Assembly (NCBI GenBank): GCA_015057315.1
Contig: SVER01000004.1
Span: 1 to 64,000, forward strand
Direction of reading: 5' to 3'
DNA length: 64,000 nt
Source of the DNA: Pseudobutyrivibrio ruminis
GTDB lineage: Bacteria > Bacillota > Clostridia > Lachnospirales > Lachnospiraceae
Shown here: one piece after another, positions 27,193-36,655 of the stretch
Numbering within the stretch: the first letter of the stretch is position 1
Layout: every line of letters starts with the position of its first letter
Notes under the pieces: generated by a model
Told to the model about the DNA's origin: nothing
The model's database searches: none
Seen by the model: the letters and a program-made list of their open reading frames with translations, nothing else
Translations under genes and position numbers: made by a program

Positions 27193-28767
27193 TTAATCCT
27201 CTAATATTTTTTGATATAAAGATACATCATCAAAATCATAAACTAAAAAGTCATCATCTTCATATACTAAATAATTTGCCATTTCAGCTTCATCATAAAG
27301 GTCTGTTAACTCTGCCTTTTCAAGAATAACCGCGACTCTTCCCTCAGGCCAAGTTCCATCATGAGCTGTCACCTGAAGCCACCTGTCTATTTCCAGATCT
27401 TTGAATACAGTCCAAGTCTCAATCTTTCCATTTGTCAATTCAGTAAGTATATTCGAGTCCCAAAATGGAGCAATCACCTGATTATAATCATTATCTATAA
27501 CCCACTGCATCATAGCCATTCGGTCTTTACCATATTGAACAACAGAACTAACGTATGGATAATACATCGTGCTTATACTGCACATTACAGTAGCCGCAGA
27601 TACCACTGCTATAACACATCTTTTAATTTCTACTATTAATTCACTCTCTAGCAATGCTTTTTTTATTACTAGCATTACAAACAGATATGTTATTGGTATT
27701 AATGGCACCCAGTATGATTCATTGTAAGTACTTATGCCACTATAACAAATAAGCATAACTATAAATGCACTTAAGAAAAATAATCCAAATATCTTTTCAT
27801 GTTGTTGATATTTATCATAATTTCTAACATAAATAATCACGCTAATAATCAGCAGTGACATAAGCAATAGTGCAGCTGCGTTACCCAGTCCACCTATTCC
27901 CATAACAGCCGTTTCATCATTCCATCCCAACAAGCTAAGATAATCACCGAATACTTTAATCATATTTGATAAATCAAATCTATTCCAATTCATCACTTCA
28001 TAGCTTCTGAATCTATAAACATACTGGAGCTTGTGATTAATGATATAGCCAATACCTGATGCTAATAGTGCTATTATTCCGGAAATAATATAACCATTTT
28101 GACAAAATAGTTGATTCTTGTTAATTGTATTATTTTTTATAGCTTTAAAGATTATGTCAATAATAATTGCTATTATTAATGGCAAGTAGCATATCATAAT
28201 TTGTCTGATGCCACCCATACCTGCTACAAGTGCAAATATGCCAAGAATAAAACTTAATGCTATCTTCTTATTAGCTTCACTTTTTGATATATGTAAGACT
28301 AGTGCAATTGATACAAGAGTTATAACAATATGTGGTACATAATAAGAAAAATAAATAATATTATTTGCATACCATTTACCAACAGGAGCTATCATCAGGA
28401 CTGAGGCCCAAAGTCCAAATTCTATACTGCTTAATTGATTTCCTATGTAAACTGTTACACACAGTATTAAAAGCATAAAGATTGCAATAGAAAAACATCT
28501 AGCATATTTCCAATTATCATGGAAGAAAAATAATGACAACTTATGCACAAACTGAGTGTTTAATACCCTTAGTTCTGTAGAATAAAACCAGTTTTTACTG
28601 ATAAACGTTCCTTCATGATTCAATTGTTCTGCTAACAATAACTCACTAGATGCATCTGAATTTAAAATATTCTCCCAGTTAAAAAACATATATAGTATGT
28701 TTGTGAAAAATACTATTCCATATGCTACCAGTGCAAATGCTCTATTATAAATATTTTTTACTTCCAA
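27193..28767 (-). CDS. GT-C-like polytopic membrane protein
   Basis: A 524-residue protein with about 11 helices. Its first loop contains LNSDASSELLLAEQLNHEGT and TELRVLNTQF, which fits an outer-face glycosyltransferase. A C-terminal extracellular domain of about 110 residues (VIAPFWDSNILTELTNGKIE) follows. The best start is a TTG at 28767: GAGG lies 7 bases upstream and there is no nearby ATG in frame. TTG starts are less common and could hold expression down. No specific function can be assigned. Confidence 0.65.
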   Translation of the reverse strand: MEVKNIYNRAFALVAYGIVFFTNILYMFFNWENILNSDASSELLLAEQLNHEGTFISKNWFYSTELRVLNTQFVHKLSLFFFHDNWKYARCFSIAIFMLLILCVTVYIGNQLSSIEFGLWASVLMIAPVGKWYANNIIYFSYYVPHIVITLVSIALVLHISKSEANKKIALSFILGIFALVAGMGGIRQIMICYLPLIIAIIIDIIFKAIKNNTINKNQLFCQNGYIISGIIALLASGIGYIINHKLQYVYRFRSYEVMNWNRFDLSNMIKVFGDYLSLLGWNDETAVMGIGGLGNAAALLLMSLLIISVIIYVRNYDKYQQHEKIFGLFFLSAFIVMLICYSGISTYNESYWVPLIPITYLFVMLVIKKALLESELIVEIKRCVIAVVSAATVMCSISTMYYPYVSSVVQYGKDRMAMMQWVIDNDYNQVIAPFWDSNILTELTNGKIETWTVFKDLEIDRWLQVTAHDGTWPEGRVAVILEKAELTDLYDEAEMANYLVYEDDDFLVYDFDDVSLYQKILED

Positions 28768-28800
28768 GTCTCAACCTCGCAATAAAGTCCCAAAGTTTTA

Positions 28801-30396
28801 TTATTCCACCAAATAACCATCAATATTTCTCACACTCTCATCAGATGAAAAATTTACACCTACTTTATAAATCTTATAACCGTCATATTTTGCGTTATAA
28901 TATTTCTCGGCATACTTATTATCATTAATTTGGGCTAATGCTTCTTCTGCAGTTTTATCAATCTTACATTCTATAATGAAGATATTTTTACCCGCTATAA
29001 GTTCAGCATCAATACGCCCTATATTTGTCATACCTTCAGATATAATATTCATCCCGCACATTTTAAATAATAAATACATAAGAGACTGGTAGTACTTTTC
29101 ATACTTTAGTTGAATTCCATATGGAATCCCAGCAATTGAGGACTTAAGCATTTTAATCATTTCATCAACGTTGCCTTCAAATGCTGCTCTTTGTACATTA
29201 GTTGCAATAATATTAATATCTGATATAGATTTTCCTGTATAAACTGAGGCTAAATCTGTTTCAAATGATAGTCTCACTTCTTTATTTGGATATATCAATC
29301 TATATGATGGGATTGTACTCTTCTCTTCTTTTTCGCCTATAGTAAGATATCCGGTCTGCAACAATAATTGTGTAACTGTTTGTGTGTCTACTTCGTTTTC
29401 ACTTAATGAACTTATATCAAAAGAATTAAACGATATATCTGTTACAATGGCATTCTCTAAACTCTCAACAGTAATCTTTTGTTTTTTAGCAAGGTTAATT
29501 AACATCACTGGTGTTGCAGTAGCATACCAATAATTTCTAAACTCATAATTTTCCGTGAAAAATCTTCCTATAGAAACCGGATTATATACTTTAATACCAG
29601 AAAAGGAGAATTTAAATCCATCATACCATGATGCTAATTTTTTTCTCATTTCATCATAACTACAATCATTCTTTTTAGCCGCTTCTTTGATGTACTCATT
29701 AAAATAATCTGTTAAATCTTTTTCGTTGTAACCCACTGCATCAGAATAGGCGTCACTTCTAGATATATCTACCAAATTATTAAGCTTACTAAAAATAGAT
29801 ACCTGGCTAAGTCGTGTTACACCTGTAATGAATACAAAGCGTTCCATCTCTTCATAGCCTTTTATCATCTGATAAAAAGCTTCCATTACTCTACTTATTT
29901 GTTTAACACCTTTTCCATCTTCCAGATTGTTAGTTATAGGTCTATCATACTCATCGACCAGAATCACGACACTTTTTTCATATTTATTGTACAGCGCCTT
30001 GATTAACTCTCCAAACATGAGAGCCGGTGTACTCCCCTGTATTTCCACATCGCAAGCTTTTGCTATTCCATTCAGTGAAAGTTTTATTCCTTCTTCCAAT
30101 ATGGAAACTGTTGTGCTATCAATTCTGCCGAAATCAATATGTATTATTGGGTATTCTTCCCAAGAATAGTCTGCATCATTAATAAAAGTACCCTTGAATA
30201 AATCCTTTTCCCCTTTAAAAACCGCCTCAAGCGTACTAACCGTCAAACTTTTTCCAAATCTCCTTGGTCGCGAAAAGAAGAACTGACCGAAAGGTTCTTT
30301 TACCATTTCATATATATATTTAGTTTTGTCTACATATAAATAATCGCCTTCGACTATTTTCCTAAAACTGGCTGTAGATGTACTAATATTCTTCAT
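28801..30396 (-). CDS. AAA-ATPase-like protein with PD-(D/E)XK nuclease domain
   Basis: The 531-residue protein opens with the family signature DYLYVDKTKYIYEM and a modified Walker A (SRPRRFGKSLTVST) near residues 43-56; VVILVDEYDRPI around residues 140-151 is the Walker B. The C-terminal half ends with ELIAGKNIFIIECKIDKTAEEALAQI, the E-x-K core of a PD-(D/E)XK nuclease fold. These proteins are abundant and multi-copy in Lachnospiraceae and Bacteroidetes; their role is unknown. It has no link to glycan synthesis and probably inserted between the two halves of the locus. Confidence 0.88.
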   Translation of the reverse strand: MKNISTSTASFRKIVEGDYLYVDKTKYIYEMVKEPFGQFFFSRPRRFGKSLTVSTLEAVFKGEKDLFKGTFINDADYSWEEYPIIHIDFGRIDSTTVSILEEGIKLSLNGIAKACDVEIQGSTPALMFGELIKALYNKYEKSVVILVDEYDRPITNNLEDGKGVKQISRVMEAFYQMIKGYEEMERFVFITGVTRLSQVSIFSKLNNLVDISRSDAYSDAVGYNEKDLTDYFNEYIKEAAKKNDCSYDEMRKKLASWYDGFKFSFSGIKVYNPVSIGRFFTENYEFRNYWYATATPVMLINLAKKQKITVESLENAIVTDISFNSFDISSLSENEVDTQTVTQLLLQTGYLTIGEKEEKSTIPSYRLIYPNKEVRLSFETDLASVYTGKSISDINIIATNVQRAAFEGNVDEMIKMLKSSIAGIPYGIQLKYEKYYQSLMYLLFKMCGMNIISEGMTNIGRIDAELIAGKNIFIIECKIDKTAEEALAQINDNKYAEKYYNAKYDGYKIYKVGVNFSSDESVRNIDGYLVE

Positions 30397-30433
30397 AATC
30401 CCACCTTTTAATTATTCTCGTCAATTACTGATA

Positions 30434-31648
30434 TCAATTCAATAAACTAATAAATAGTTCATTATACCTATCATACATAGACTTCTTCTCAAAGCCCTGT
30501 GCCTTCTTAACACAAGCTTCCACCTGTGCTTCATCCTTAGCCCCAAGCTTCACTATTCCTGCAAGCAAACCACCCTTATCGTACTTATCCACCAGCACTC
30601 CACAGCTTTCGTCTATCTCTTCCCTGCATCCACCGGTATCATAAGTGACCACTGGGGTGCCGCAAGCAAGTGCCTCTAGAATTACTGTTGGGAAATTATC
30701 CTCCACAGATGCATTTACGAAAACATCTGCCTCAGAATATATATGCACCAGCTGCTGCACATTATCTGTACGTGTTATAGCTAATATTTCATCAGGTACC
30801 TCTGCCACCTGGTCTTCCTGCAAGCCTACGATTACTAGCTTGTAATCCTCTGGTAGATGTGTGCCTATGTATTTAATATCTTCAAAGCCCTTTCTCACTG
30901 TCCATTCAGAAGCAAGTGCAAGTACCATCTTCTTATCTACGATACTGTAGTCCTTTTTAAAGCTTCCCGTTTCAGGCTTGAACACATTCAAATCTATTCC
31001 ATTATTAATTACTTCCACTCTACAATCCTTTAGGAAAGACTGCTTTACCAGTTCCCCAAGCCATGCAGATGGAGTAACAATTGTCAGGTTCTTGCTGATT
31101 CCAGCAAACAGAGCCTTCTTCTTATCAAAGTTAGCACTAGACCTATCTAACAGGCTAGATGCTGGGTATGATTTCTTTTGAGGGCAACGCTTACAGTGGC
31201 TTTGCCATTTGTCACAGCCTGCCAAATCAAAATAAGCACAATGCCCTGTAAAAGGCCAACAATCGTGTAGTGTCCATACCACTGGAATGTCAGCCTCTTT
31301 CAGATAATTAAATAATATTTCGTAATTTAGATAATAGCCGTGGATGTTATGAAGATTCACCACATCCGGCTTGTATTCTTTAAGCTTATTAACAAGCTTC
31401 CTGGTAGCTCTCTTAGAGCCCAGTCCGTGGGCATCAAAAAGCCTGGTCAACATGAAATGCCAAGCCAAATCCCTCTTGCTACCAATCTTATATCTATTTA
31501 CATTTGTGTTTTCATTGCACTGTCTTCCGTAGCACACCAGTGCTTCATTCTCATCACTGGCTGATACGAAATTAGCATATATATCATCACAGATAGTGGC
31601 AGGGCCGCCACCCTTACCACTTTCTGCATTTATAAGCACAAGTTTCAT
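30434..31648 (-). CDS. Glycosyltransferase family 4, WcaC-like subgroup
   Basis: A 404-residue GT-B enzyme with ESGKGGGPATICDD at the N-terminus and the distinctive VVWTLHDCWPFTGHCAYF followed by a cysteine cluster (CDKWQSHCKRCP), seen in GT4 enzymes of colanic-acid type. VFVNASVEDNFPTVILEALACGTPVV carries the E-x7-E donor motif. It begins 3 bases after the AAC(3)-type gene. Base composition is less AT-rich than in the genes to its left. Donor unknown. Confidence 0.88.
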   Translation of the reverse strand: MKLVLINAESGKGGGPATICDDIYANFVSASDENEALVCYGRQCNENTNVNRYKIGSKRDLAWHFMLTRLFDAHGLGSKRATRKLVNKLKEYKPDVVNLHNIHGYYLNYEILFNYLKEADIPVVWTLHDCWPFTGHCAYFDLAGCDKWQSHCKRCPQKKSYPASSLLDRSSANFDKKKALFAGISKNLTIVTPSAWLGELVKQSFLKDCRVEVINNGIDLNVFKPETGSFKKDYSIVDKKMVLALASEWTVRKGFEDIKYIGTHLPEDYKLVIVGLQEDQVAEVPDEILAITRTDNVQQLVHIYSEADVFVNASVEDNFPTVILEALACGTPVVTYDTGGCREEIDESCGVLVDKYDKGGLLAGIVKLGAKDEAQVEACVKKAQGFEKKSMYDRYNELFISLLN

Positions 31649-31651
31649 TTT

Positions 31652-32596
31652 CTATCTCTTTCTAAGATATTTTTTAGGAATCATGTACATAAGCTTACCC
31701 TGCTTACACAGTGTTTTTAGCACGCTTACCATTTCCTTAGAGCTGTTAATCACTCCCAGGTTGCAGCCTAGCTTATCATCCTCTACTAGCACGCCTGCTT
31801 CCTTTAATCGGCCTGATGTACGCTCTTCCATGCAGTACTGATACCAGTGGTCTGCCTGCACATTGATGGTCTTTTCTGTAGCCTCACCATCTATTCTTAC
31901 CTTATAGGTACGTTTTTCATACCAGTCATTAACTGGCCATTCATCACCCATAAATTCGCACAAGGCATGTATACCCATAGTGTTGCTACCACTGGCCTTA
32001 ACGCCTACAAACAATATCTTAGCATCATTATCTAACAGATACTGCCATGCACTGTTAACATCATAAACGCCTACCTGCTCAGAATCCTTAGCCATCATCT
32101 CAGCAGCCTTAGGTCCCATGGCCGCCAGCGAATTGTAAGGGAAGCTGGTGCGTATTACATCAGCGTCTGCTATGAACATGTTTGGGAGCATACCTGTCCA
32201 ACACAATGTTTTCTTAGGATCGTATGGTCTACTCTTCGCTGTAGGTGGCTTTAGATTAGTGATTGGAAAGCATGGTAGCACAAATGTCACCTGCTTATCT
32301 GCCACCTGCTGCTTCATGAATGTCATGAAAGTTTCTGCTGTGATACCTATAGCCTCCAGCCCATCCATAGATGAATGGATAAGCACCACGTCATCCTTAA
32401 CAATGATGCTATCAAGCCTGGCGAAATAGTCCTTAGCAAGCTGTGGATCAATCCCCTTAGTCTCTGGAACCTCGCTAGCCTTATTGCTATTAGCTCTCAG
32501 CTTCTTGGCCATCTTTTTCAGTTTTGGACAATTGTTAAGTATGATTCTTGAAGCTACTTCAATAAAACCATACTTTTCTAACAATGAAAGTGCCAT
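31652..32596 (-). CDS. AAC(3) family acyltransferase
   Basis: The 314-residue protein belongs to the aminoglycoside 3-N-acetyltransferase fold: VLIHSSMDGLEAIG (residues 71-84), VLPCFP, RTSFPYNSLAAMGPKA and VGVKASGSNTMGIHALCEF. AAC(3) enzymes move an acyl group from CoA to an amine; family members in glycan loci acylate amino sugars. Its start is separated by one base from the stop of the carrier-protein gene, so the acyl donor may be that carrier rather than CoA. It is not evidence of antibiotic resistance. The N-terminal 50 residues are an extra helical region. Confidence 0.82.
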   Translation of the reverse strand: MALSLLEKYGFIEVASRIILNNCPKLKKMAKKLRANSNKASEVPETKGIDPQLAKDYFARLDSIIVKDDVVLIHSSMDGLEAIGITAETFMTFMKQQVADKQVTFVLPCFPITNLKPPTAKSRPYDPKKTLCWTGMLPNMFIADADVIRTSFPYNSLAAMGPKAAEMMAKDSEQVGVYDVNSAWQYLLDNDAKILFVGVKASGSNTMGIHALCEFMGDEWPVNDWYEKRTYKVRIDGEATEKTINVQADHWYQYCMEERTSGRLKEAGVLVEDDKLGCNLGVINSSKEMVSVLKTLCKQGKLMYMIPKKYLRKR

Positions 32597-32597
32597 A

Positions 32598-32828
32598 TTA
32601 CAATCTAGCCTCTACAAAAGCTACAAGCATGTTTGGTGTAGCCATCTCATCCTTCTTAATATCCTCTGGTGGAATCTCAATATCGAACTCTTCTTCAATG
32701 CTCATAAGAAGCTCGATAAAATCCATAGACTCTAAAAGTCCTGTATCAAACATATTTACATCCTTCTTGGTGTAAATGATTTTGTCGTCGCAAACTTCGT
32801 AAATTAAATCTAAAATCTTCTGTTCCAT
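32598..32828 (-). CDS. Acyl carrier protein, DltC-like
   Basis: A 76-residue acidic four-helix carrier protein. The phosphopantetheine attachment serine is Ser34 in DTGLLESMDF, close to the DltC-type G-LL-[DE]S sequence. It follows the DltA-like ligase by 9 bases with AGGAG before the start, and precedes the acyltransferase by one base. It should carry the amino- or hydroxy-acid activated by that ligase as a thioester. It needs a phosphopantetheinyl transferase from elsewhere. Confidence 0.88.
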   Translation of the reverse strand: MEQKILDLIYEVCDDKIIYTKKDVNMFDTGLLESMDFIELLMSIEEEFDIEIPPEDIKKDEMATPNMLVAFVEARL

Positions 32829-32837
32829 GTCTATCTC

Positions 32838-34367
32838 CTATAGCATTTCCTTCAACGCTCTTCTATCCGCCTTACCATTATTGGTCATTGGCATTTCGTC
32901 TAACACGATGCATTTCTTTGGCACCATGTAATGTGGAAGCTTTTCAGCAATGTATTTTCTAACGCTCTGTGAATATTCAAATTCATCCTCTACAGGATGA
33001 TCAAGTGTTACGAAAGCAGCTAAGCCCTTAACCTCTCCGCGCTTTTCAATTGGTAGAACTACGCAGTAGGTTACATCGTCCATTTCTAGGATGTTACTTT
33101 CGATATCGCCAAGTTCGATACGATAACCATTAAGCTTAATCTGGAAATCCATTCTGCCGCAATAGTAAAGCAGTTCCTTTTCCTTATAGCCTTCATCACC
33201 TGTCTTGTAAGCCCACATGTCCCCATCTGGTGTAGATAGCTTGAAGAACTTGTCAGCTGTAAGCTCTGGCTGGTTTAGATAGCCTGCTGCAACTGTGTTG
33301 CCAGCAATAACTATTTCACCCTTTTCGCCCTCTGGCTTACCTGGGTATGTATATTTATCATCCATGATGAAAATCTTAGTTCCAGGCTTGTCATATCCAA
33401 TAGAAAGGGGATGCTCTGAGCCTGCCATTTCATCATTAATAACCACTTCTGTAACAGCAACTGTTGATTCTGTAGGACCATAGGTGTTAATAACCTCTGC
33501 CTTAGGGAAACGCTTCATAAGCTCCCTGGCTGTCTTGTTAGTAAGCACCTCGCCACAGAATAGGAATGTAGTAAAATCTGGAAGATTCTCACCATTAAAT
33601 TCCTTATTAAGAAGGCATACGTTCATAAATGATGGTGTAGATACCCATACATTCAGACCGCTTTCTTTAAGCTTAGCATGCATAAGTCCCATATCTTCCT
33701 GCAGGCGCTTTTCCATAGACCAAATGGTACCGCCTGTGTAAAGTGATGTATATGTATCCATTACAGACAAATCAAATGAAAATGGAGCCTGATTCAAGTA
33801 GGTCAGCTGCTTTTTATCAGTGCTGCGGTTCATTATCTGTTCCATCCAGTCCAGATAATTATCCAAGCAGCCTGCTGTAATCATTACGCCCTTTGGCTTA
33901 CCTGTGCTGCCCGATGTGAAGATGATGTAATAAACATCACTGCCGCTTACGTAATTATCCTTAGGAAGCTGCACACTGTCCTCTGCCACCATAGCATTTA
34001 CATCTGCCATAGTCCATTTATTTGCAGTGGTAACTTCTGTATCTACCATAGCAATAAGAAGCTTAGTCTCTGATGCCTCCACAATATCCTTAAGACGCTC
34101 CTGTGGCATAGAAATGTCTACAGGACAGTATGGATGACCTGTCTTAACGCAAGCCAAGAATGCTGCAAGCATCAGTGGTGATTTGTGGCCATAAACAACT
34201 ATAGGCTGTTTATCATTATCCACTGTCTCATTGATATGCCCTGCTATCTTATCTGAATAGCTCCAAAGCTCACTGTATGTAATAGTCTCATCTGTGAAGG
34301 CATTCTTAAATGCAACCACATCTGCTTCTGTTTTTGAATATTTTTCTAATCTTGTTAATAACTCCAT
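32838..34367 (-). CDS. Adenylation enzyme, DltA-like (aminoacyl-ACP ligase)
   Basis: A 509-residue stand-alone adenylation domain. It has the P-loop IIFTSGSTGKPKGVM, FLFCGEVL, NTYGPTEST, YKTGDEGY, CGRMDFQIKLNGYRIELGDIE and the final NNGKADRRAL with the catalytic lysine. FCGEVL and overall length match the D-alanyl-carrier ligase DltA, which activates D-alanine with ATP and loads it on DltC. The adjacent ACP fits this, but no DltB or DltD is present, so the product probably goes to a soluble acyltransferase instead of teichoic acid. The substrate could be D-alanine or another small amino acid. Confidence 0.85.
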   Translation of the reverse strand: MELLTRLEKYSKTEADVVAFKNAFTDETITYSELWSYSDKIAGHINETVDNDKQPIVVYGHKSPLMLAAFLACVKTGHPYCPVDISMPQERLKDIVEASETKLLIAMVDTEVTTANKWTMADVNAMVAEDSVQLPKDNYVSGSDVYYIIFTSGSTGKPKGVMITAGCLDNYLDWMEQIMNRSTDKKQLTYLNQAPFSFDLSVMDTYTSLYTGGTIWSMEKRLQEDMGLMHAKLKESGLNVWVSTPSFMNVCLLNKEFNGENLPDFTTFLFCGEVLTNKTARELMKRFPKAEVINTYGPTESTVAVTEVVINDEMAGSEHPLSIGYDKPGTKIFIMDDKYTYPGKPEGEKGEIVIAGNTVAAGYLNQPELTADKFFKLSTPDGDMWAYKTGDEGYKEKELLYYCGRMDFQIKLNGYRIELGDIESNILEMDDVTYCVVLPIEKRGEVKGLAAFVTLDHPVEDEFEYSQSVRKYIAEKLPHYMVPKKCIVLDEMPMTNNGKADRRALKEML

Positions 34368-34387
34368 AATACTCTCTCTAAATAGTC

Positions 34388-36655
34388 TTATTTTATCTTA
34401 GTTATTTTACCATTTTGCCTATAAAAAGTAAAAACAAGGAAGATTAGTATGCATATTCCACTTACGGCTAATCCCACCTTCAATCCAGGAGTATAATAAT
34501 CAAACCTTACATTATGCTCTCCTGCTGGTACCTTTATCATCATCATTCCACCAGATTCAATGATATCCGTCTTGCTATCATCCACATAAGCTGTCCAGCC
34601 TGTATCATAAGGAACGCTGAAATACACATAAGTGTCCTTATCATATCCTGTAACACAGCTCACTCCGTGGCCATCTTTATTAAAGCCTAGAACTGAGCCG
34701 TAGGTATGCTCCATTACATAATCTGATACGGATTTATCCAAATCTATATCATCTGCTGCATTTCTTGGTAAATCTGCCTTTATCTCATCTGTGAGGCTGT
34801 CTTCATCTAGCACCGCGCTATCTAATAGAGCTATGCCGCGGCTATTTACATCCATACTCATCAAATCATCCTTTGTGATATATGAATCTACAGCAAATCC
34901 AATAGGGCAAGCCTCTCGTTCCATTAGATATACAGGTCCAAGATCTGTAGTGTATTCTGCTACCACAGGCCCGTTAGCCTCGTTAAAAGCCAGGTAATAT
35001 CTACCTGCCAACAACTCTGCCACGCCTGGCACATCGTTCTTTGGCATTCCTACTACTTCCGCATAATAATCAAACAATGCCTCAAAATCACGAATGCTGT
35101 TAGTATCTGTTGATGACTGATTAGTAAAGCCTGCTACATGAGCAGTCATGCTAATCAGATTCATTGTATCGTTTAATCTATATTGATTGTTAGGAAGCTC
35201 TAGCTGGGTTGCCACCTGGTATCTCTGCTTGTATCCCTGCAGCCCCATCCAATCACAGGTCTTGTAGATAAACATTGTTGTAAACATTAATCCAAGCGAA
35301 AAGATGCCGATGTTTACTAACACATTCTTCCACTTTATCTGCTGACGTGTTGCAATAGCCCTAGTTACCAAAGCTCCAACTATTGTTAATACAACGTAAG
35401 TATAGAAACGCTTAGGATTTGATATCCAATCCACCCCTTGCACACTTAACCTATTCAATACATTAATAACAATCACAAATGCCGCTATAAGAGCAATATA
35501 AATATCCGAACCGATTCTAACAGCCCTCTCATCAGGCTCCTCTAGCATCTTTACCGATGCCAGTGCTGCCATCAGTGTAAACATATACCACCAACGCATT
35601 TGCGCCGCGCTATACATATAAAACAAATCACTTAACAGAGGTATGAAGCTTGCCACAGCCAGATAAACTATAAGTTTTGATAGCCAATCTCTTTTTCTTA
35701 TTACATAGGCAATCACCAGCACCAATCCTACCAAAGGCAGATAAAATCCATGGCTGGAAAATCTGGTAGTGTAAACTGCGCTAATGCTAGTCATAGGATC
35801 CACAGGCAAAAGCAATGTCTTTAGGATATACATGTATTCTGTAAGACTAGTCTTAAGCATGGATAGTATTCCAGCAAACTGGCCTGTACGCGGATTGCCT
35901 GATATAAATATGATGTTTGGAATGAACACAAACGCCGCCATTCCAACACCAAGCACTCCACAGCAAATACATTTAACTGCATCTATTATCATTCCCTTAA
36001 TATCCTTGCGACCAAATCTGCAAAGATAATAGATTACCAAAAATACCACCTCTCCAACAAAGAAGAAGTAATTAATGATGCAATTTAAAAATACTGTAAA
36101 AATAAAGAATGGATAATCCTTCTTTTCCTTTAATCTTTCCAACCCAATAAGAAGTAATGGGAAGAAGCATATAGCATCATGGAAATGGTAGAAAACAAGG
36201 TTAACTAAAGAAAAGCCTGAGAAGGCATAAAGTACTGAGCCAACAATAGCCCATTTGCTGTCCTTAACAAACCTGCGCAAATATAGGCAAGATATTAAAC
36301 CTGCAAAAGAAAATTTGAGCATGAATAGCCATGCTACTATATATGGAAATGCATTGGCTGGAAACAGCATGCTAAGCCAAAAGAATGGGCTTCCCAGCTC
36401 GTAAAAGCTGAAACCATCCATTGTGGAAGTTCCAAGATCTATATCCCAGCTGAAGCCACTGATGCCACTATCTAAAAGTGCATTGTGAAGACCTATTGTA
36501 AAAGGAATCTGCTGGTCATTAAAATCGTTTGTTAACACAAAAAAGCCTTCCCCCTTAATTACGAAAGGTAAAAAAGAGAGAAAAGCTATAATAAAGCATA
36601 TGAAGAAGGATTTCATGTAATCCTTTTTTATGAATAGTTTAATTCTGTCCATCAT
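34388..36655 (-). CDS. YfhO family membrane protein (GT-C glycosyltransferase)
   Basis: About 755 residues with 12-14 helices. The first outer loop has FSWDIDLGTSTMDGFSFYELGSPFFWL, the hallmark of YfhO. In Bacillus and Listeria, YfhO-type proteins attach sugars from undecaprenyl phosphate to teichoic acids, working with a CsbB/GtrB-like synthase and a GtcA/GtrA-like flippase; genes for both partner types are at 40539 and 43404. A C-terminal extracellular domain (VSDYVMEHTYGSVLGFNKDG) and a final helix follow. The frame is open to 36679, but the first plausible starts are the ATG pair at 36655/36652, overlapping the upstream gene; an AAGGA-led ATG 12 codons later is possible. Confidence 0.85.
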   Translation of the reverse strand: MMDRIKLFIKKDYMKSFFICFIIAFLSFLPFVIKGEGFFVLTNDFNDQQIPFTIGLHNALLDSGISGFSWDIDLGTSTMDGFSFYELGSPFFWLSMLFPANAFPYIVAWLFMLKFSFAGLISCLYLRRFVKDSKWAIVGSVLYAFSGFSLVNLVFYHFHDAICFFPLLLIGLERLKEKKDYPFFIFTVFLNCIINYFFFVGEVVFLVIYYLCRFGRKDIKGMIIDAVKCICCGVLGVGMAAFVFIPNIIFISGNPRTGQFAGILSMLKTSLTEYMYILKTLLLPVDPMTSISAVYTTRFSSHGFYLPLVGLVLVIAYVIRKRDWLSKLIVYLAVASFIPLLSDLFYMYSAAQMRWWYMFTLMAALASVKMLEEPDERAVRIGSDIYIALIAAFVIVINVLNRLSVQGVDWISNPKRFYTYVVLTIVGALVTRAIATRQQIKWKNVLVNIGIFSLGLMFTTMFIYKTCDWMGLQGYKQRYQVATQLELPNNQYRLNDTMNLISMTAHVAGFTNQSSTDTNSIRDFEALFDYYAEVVGMPKNDVPGVAELLAGRYYLAFNEANGPVVAEYTTDLGPVYLMEREACPIGFAVDSYITKDDLMSMDVNSRGIALLDSAVLDEDSLTDEIKADLPRNAADDIDLDKSVSDYVMEHTYGSVLGFNKDGHGVSCVTGYDKDTYVYFSVPYDTGWTAYVDDSKTDIIESGGMMMIKVPAGEHNVRFDYYTPGLKVGLAVSGICILIFLVFTFYRQNGKITKIK

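Noticed and set aside
31652..32596. AAC(3) homologue as an aminoglycoside resistance gene
   Set aside because: The fold matches, but it is embedded one base after a carrier-protein gene in a glycan operon, so a role in acylating an amino sugar is much more likely.
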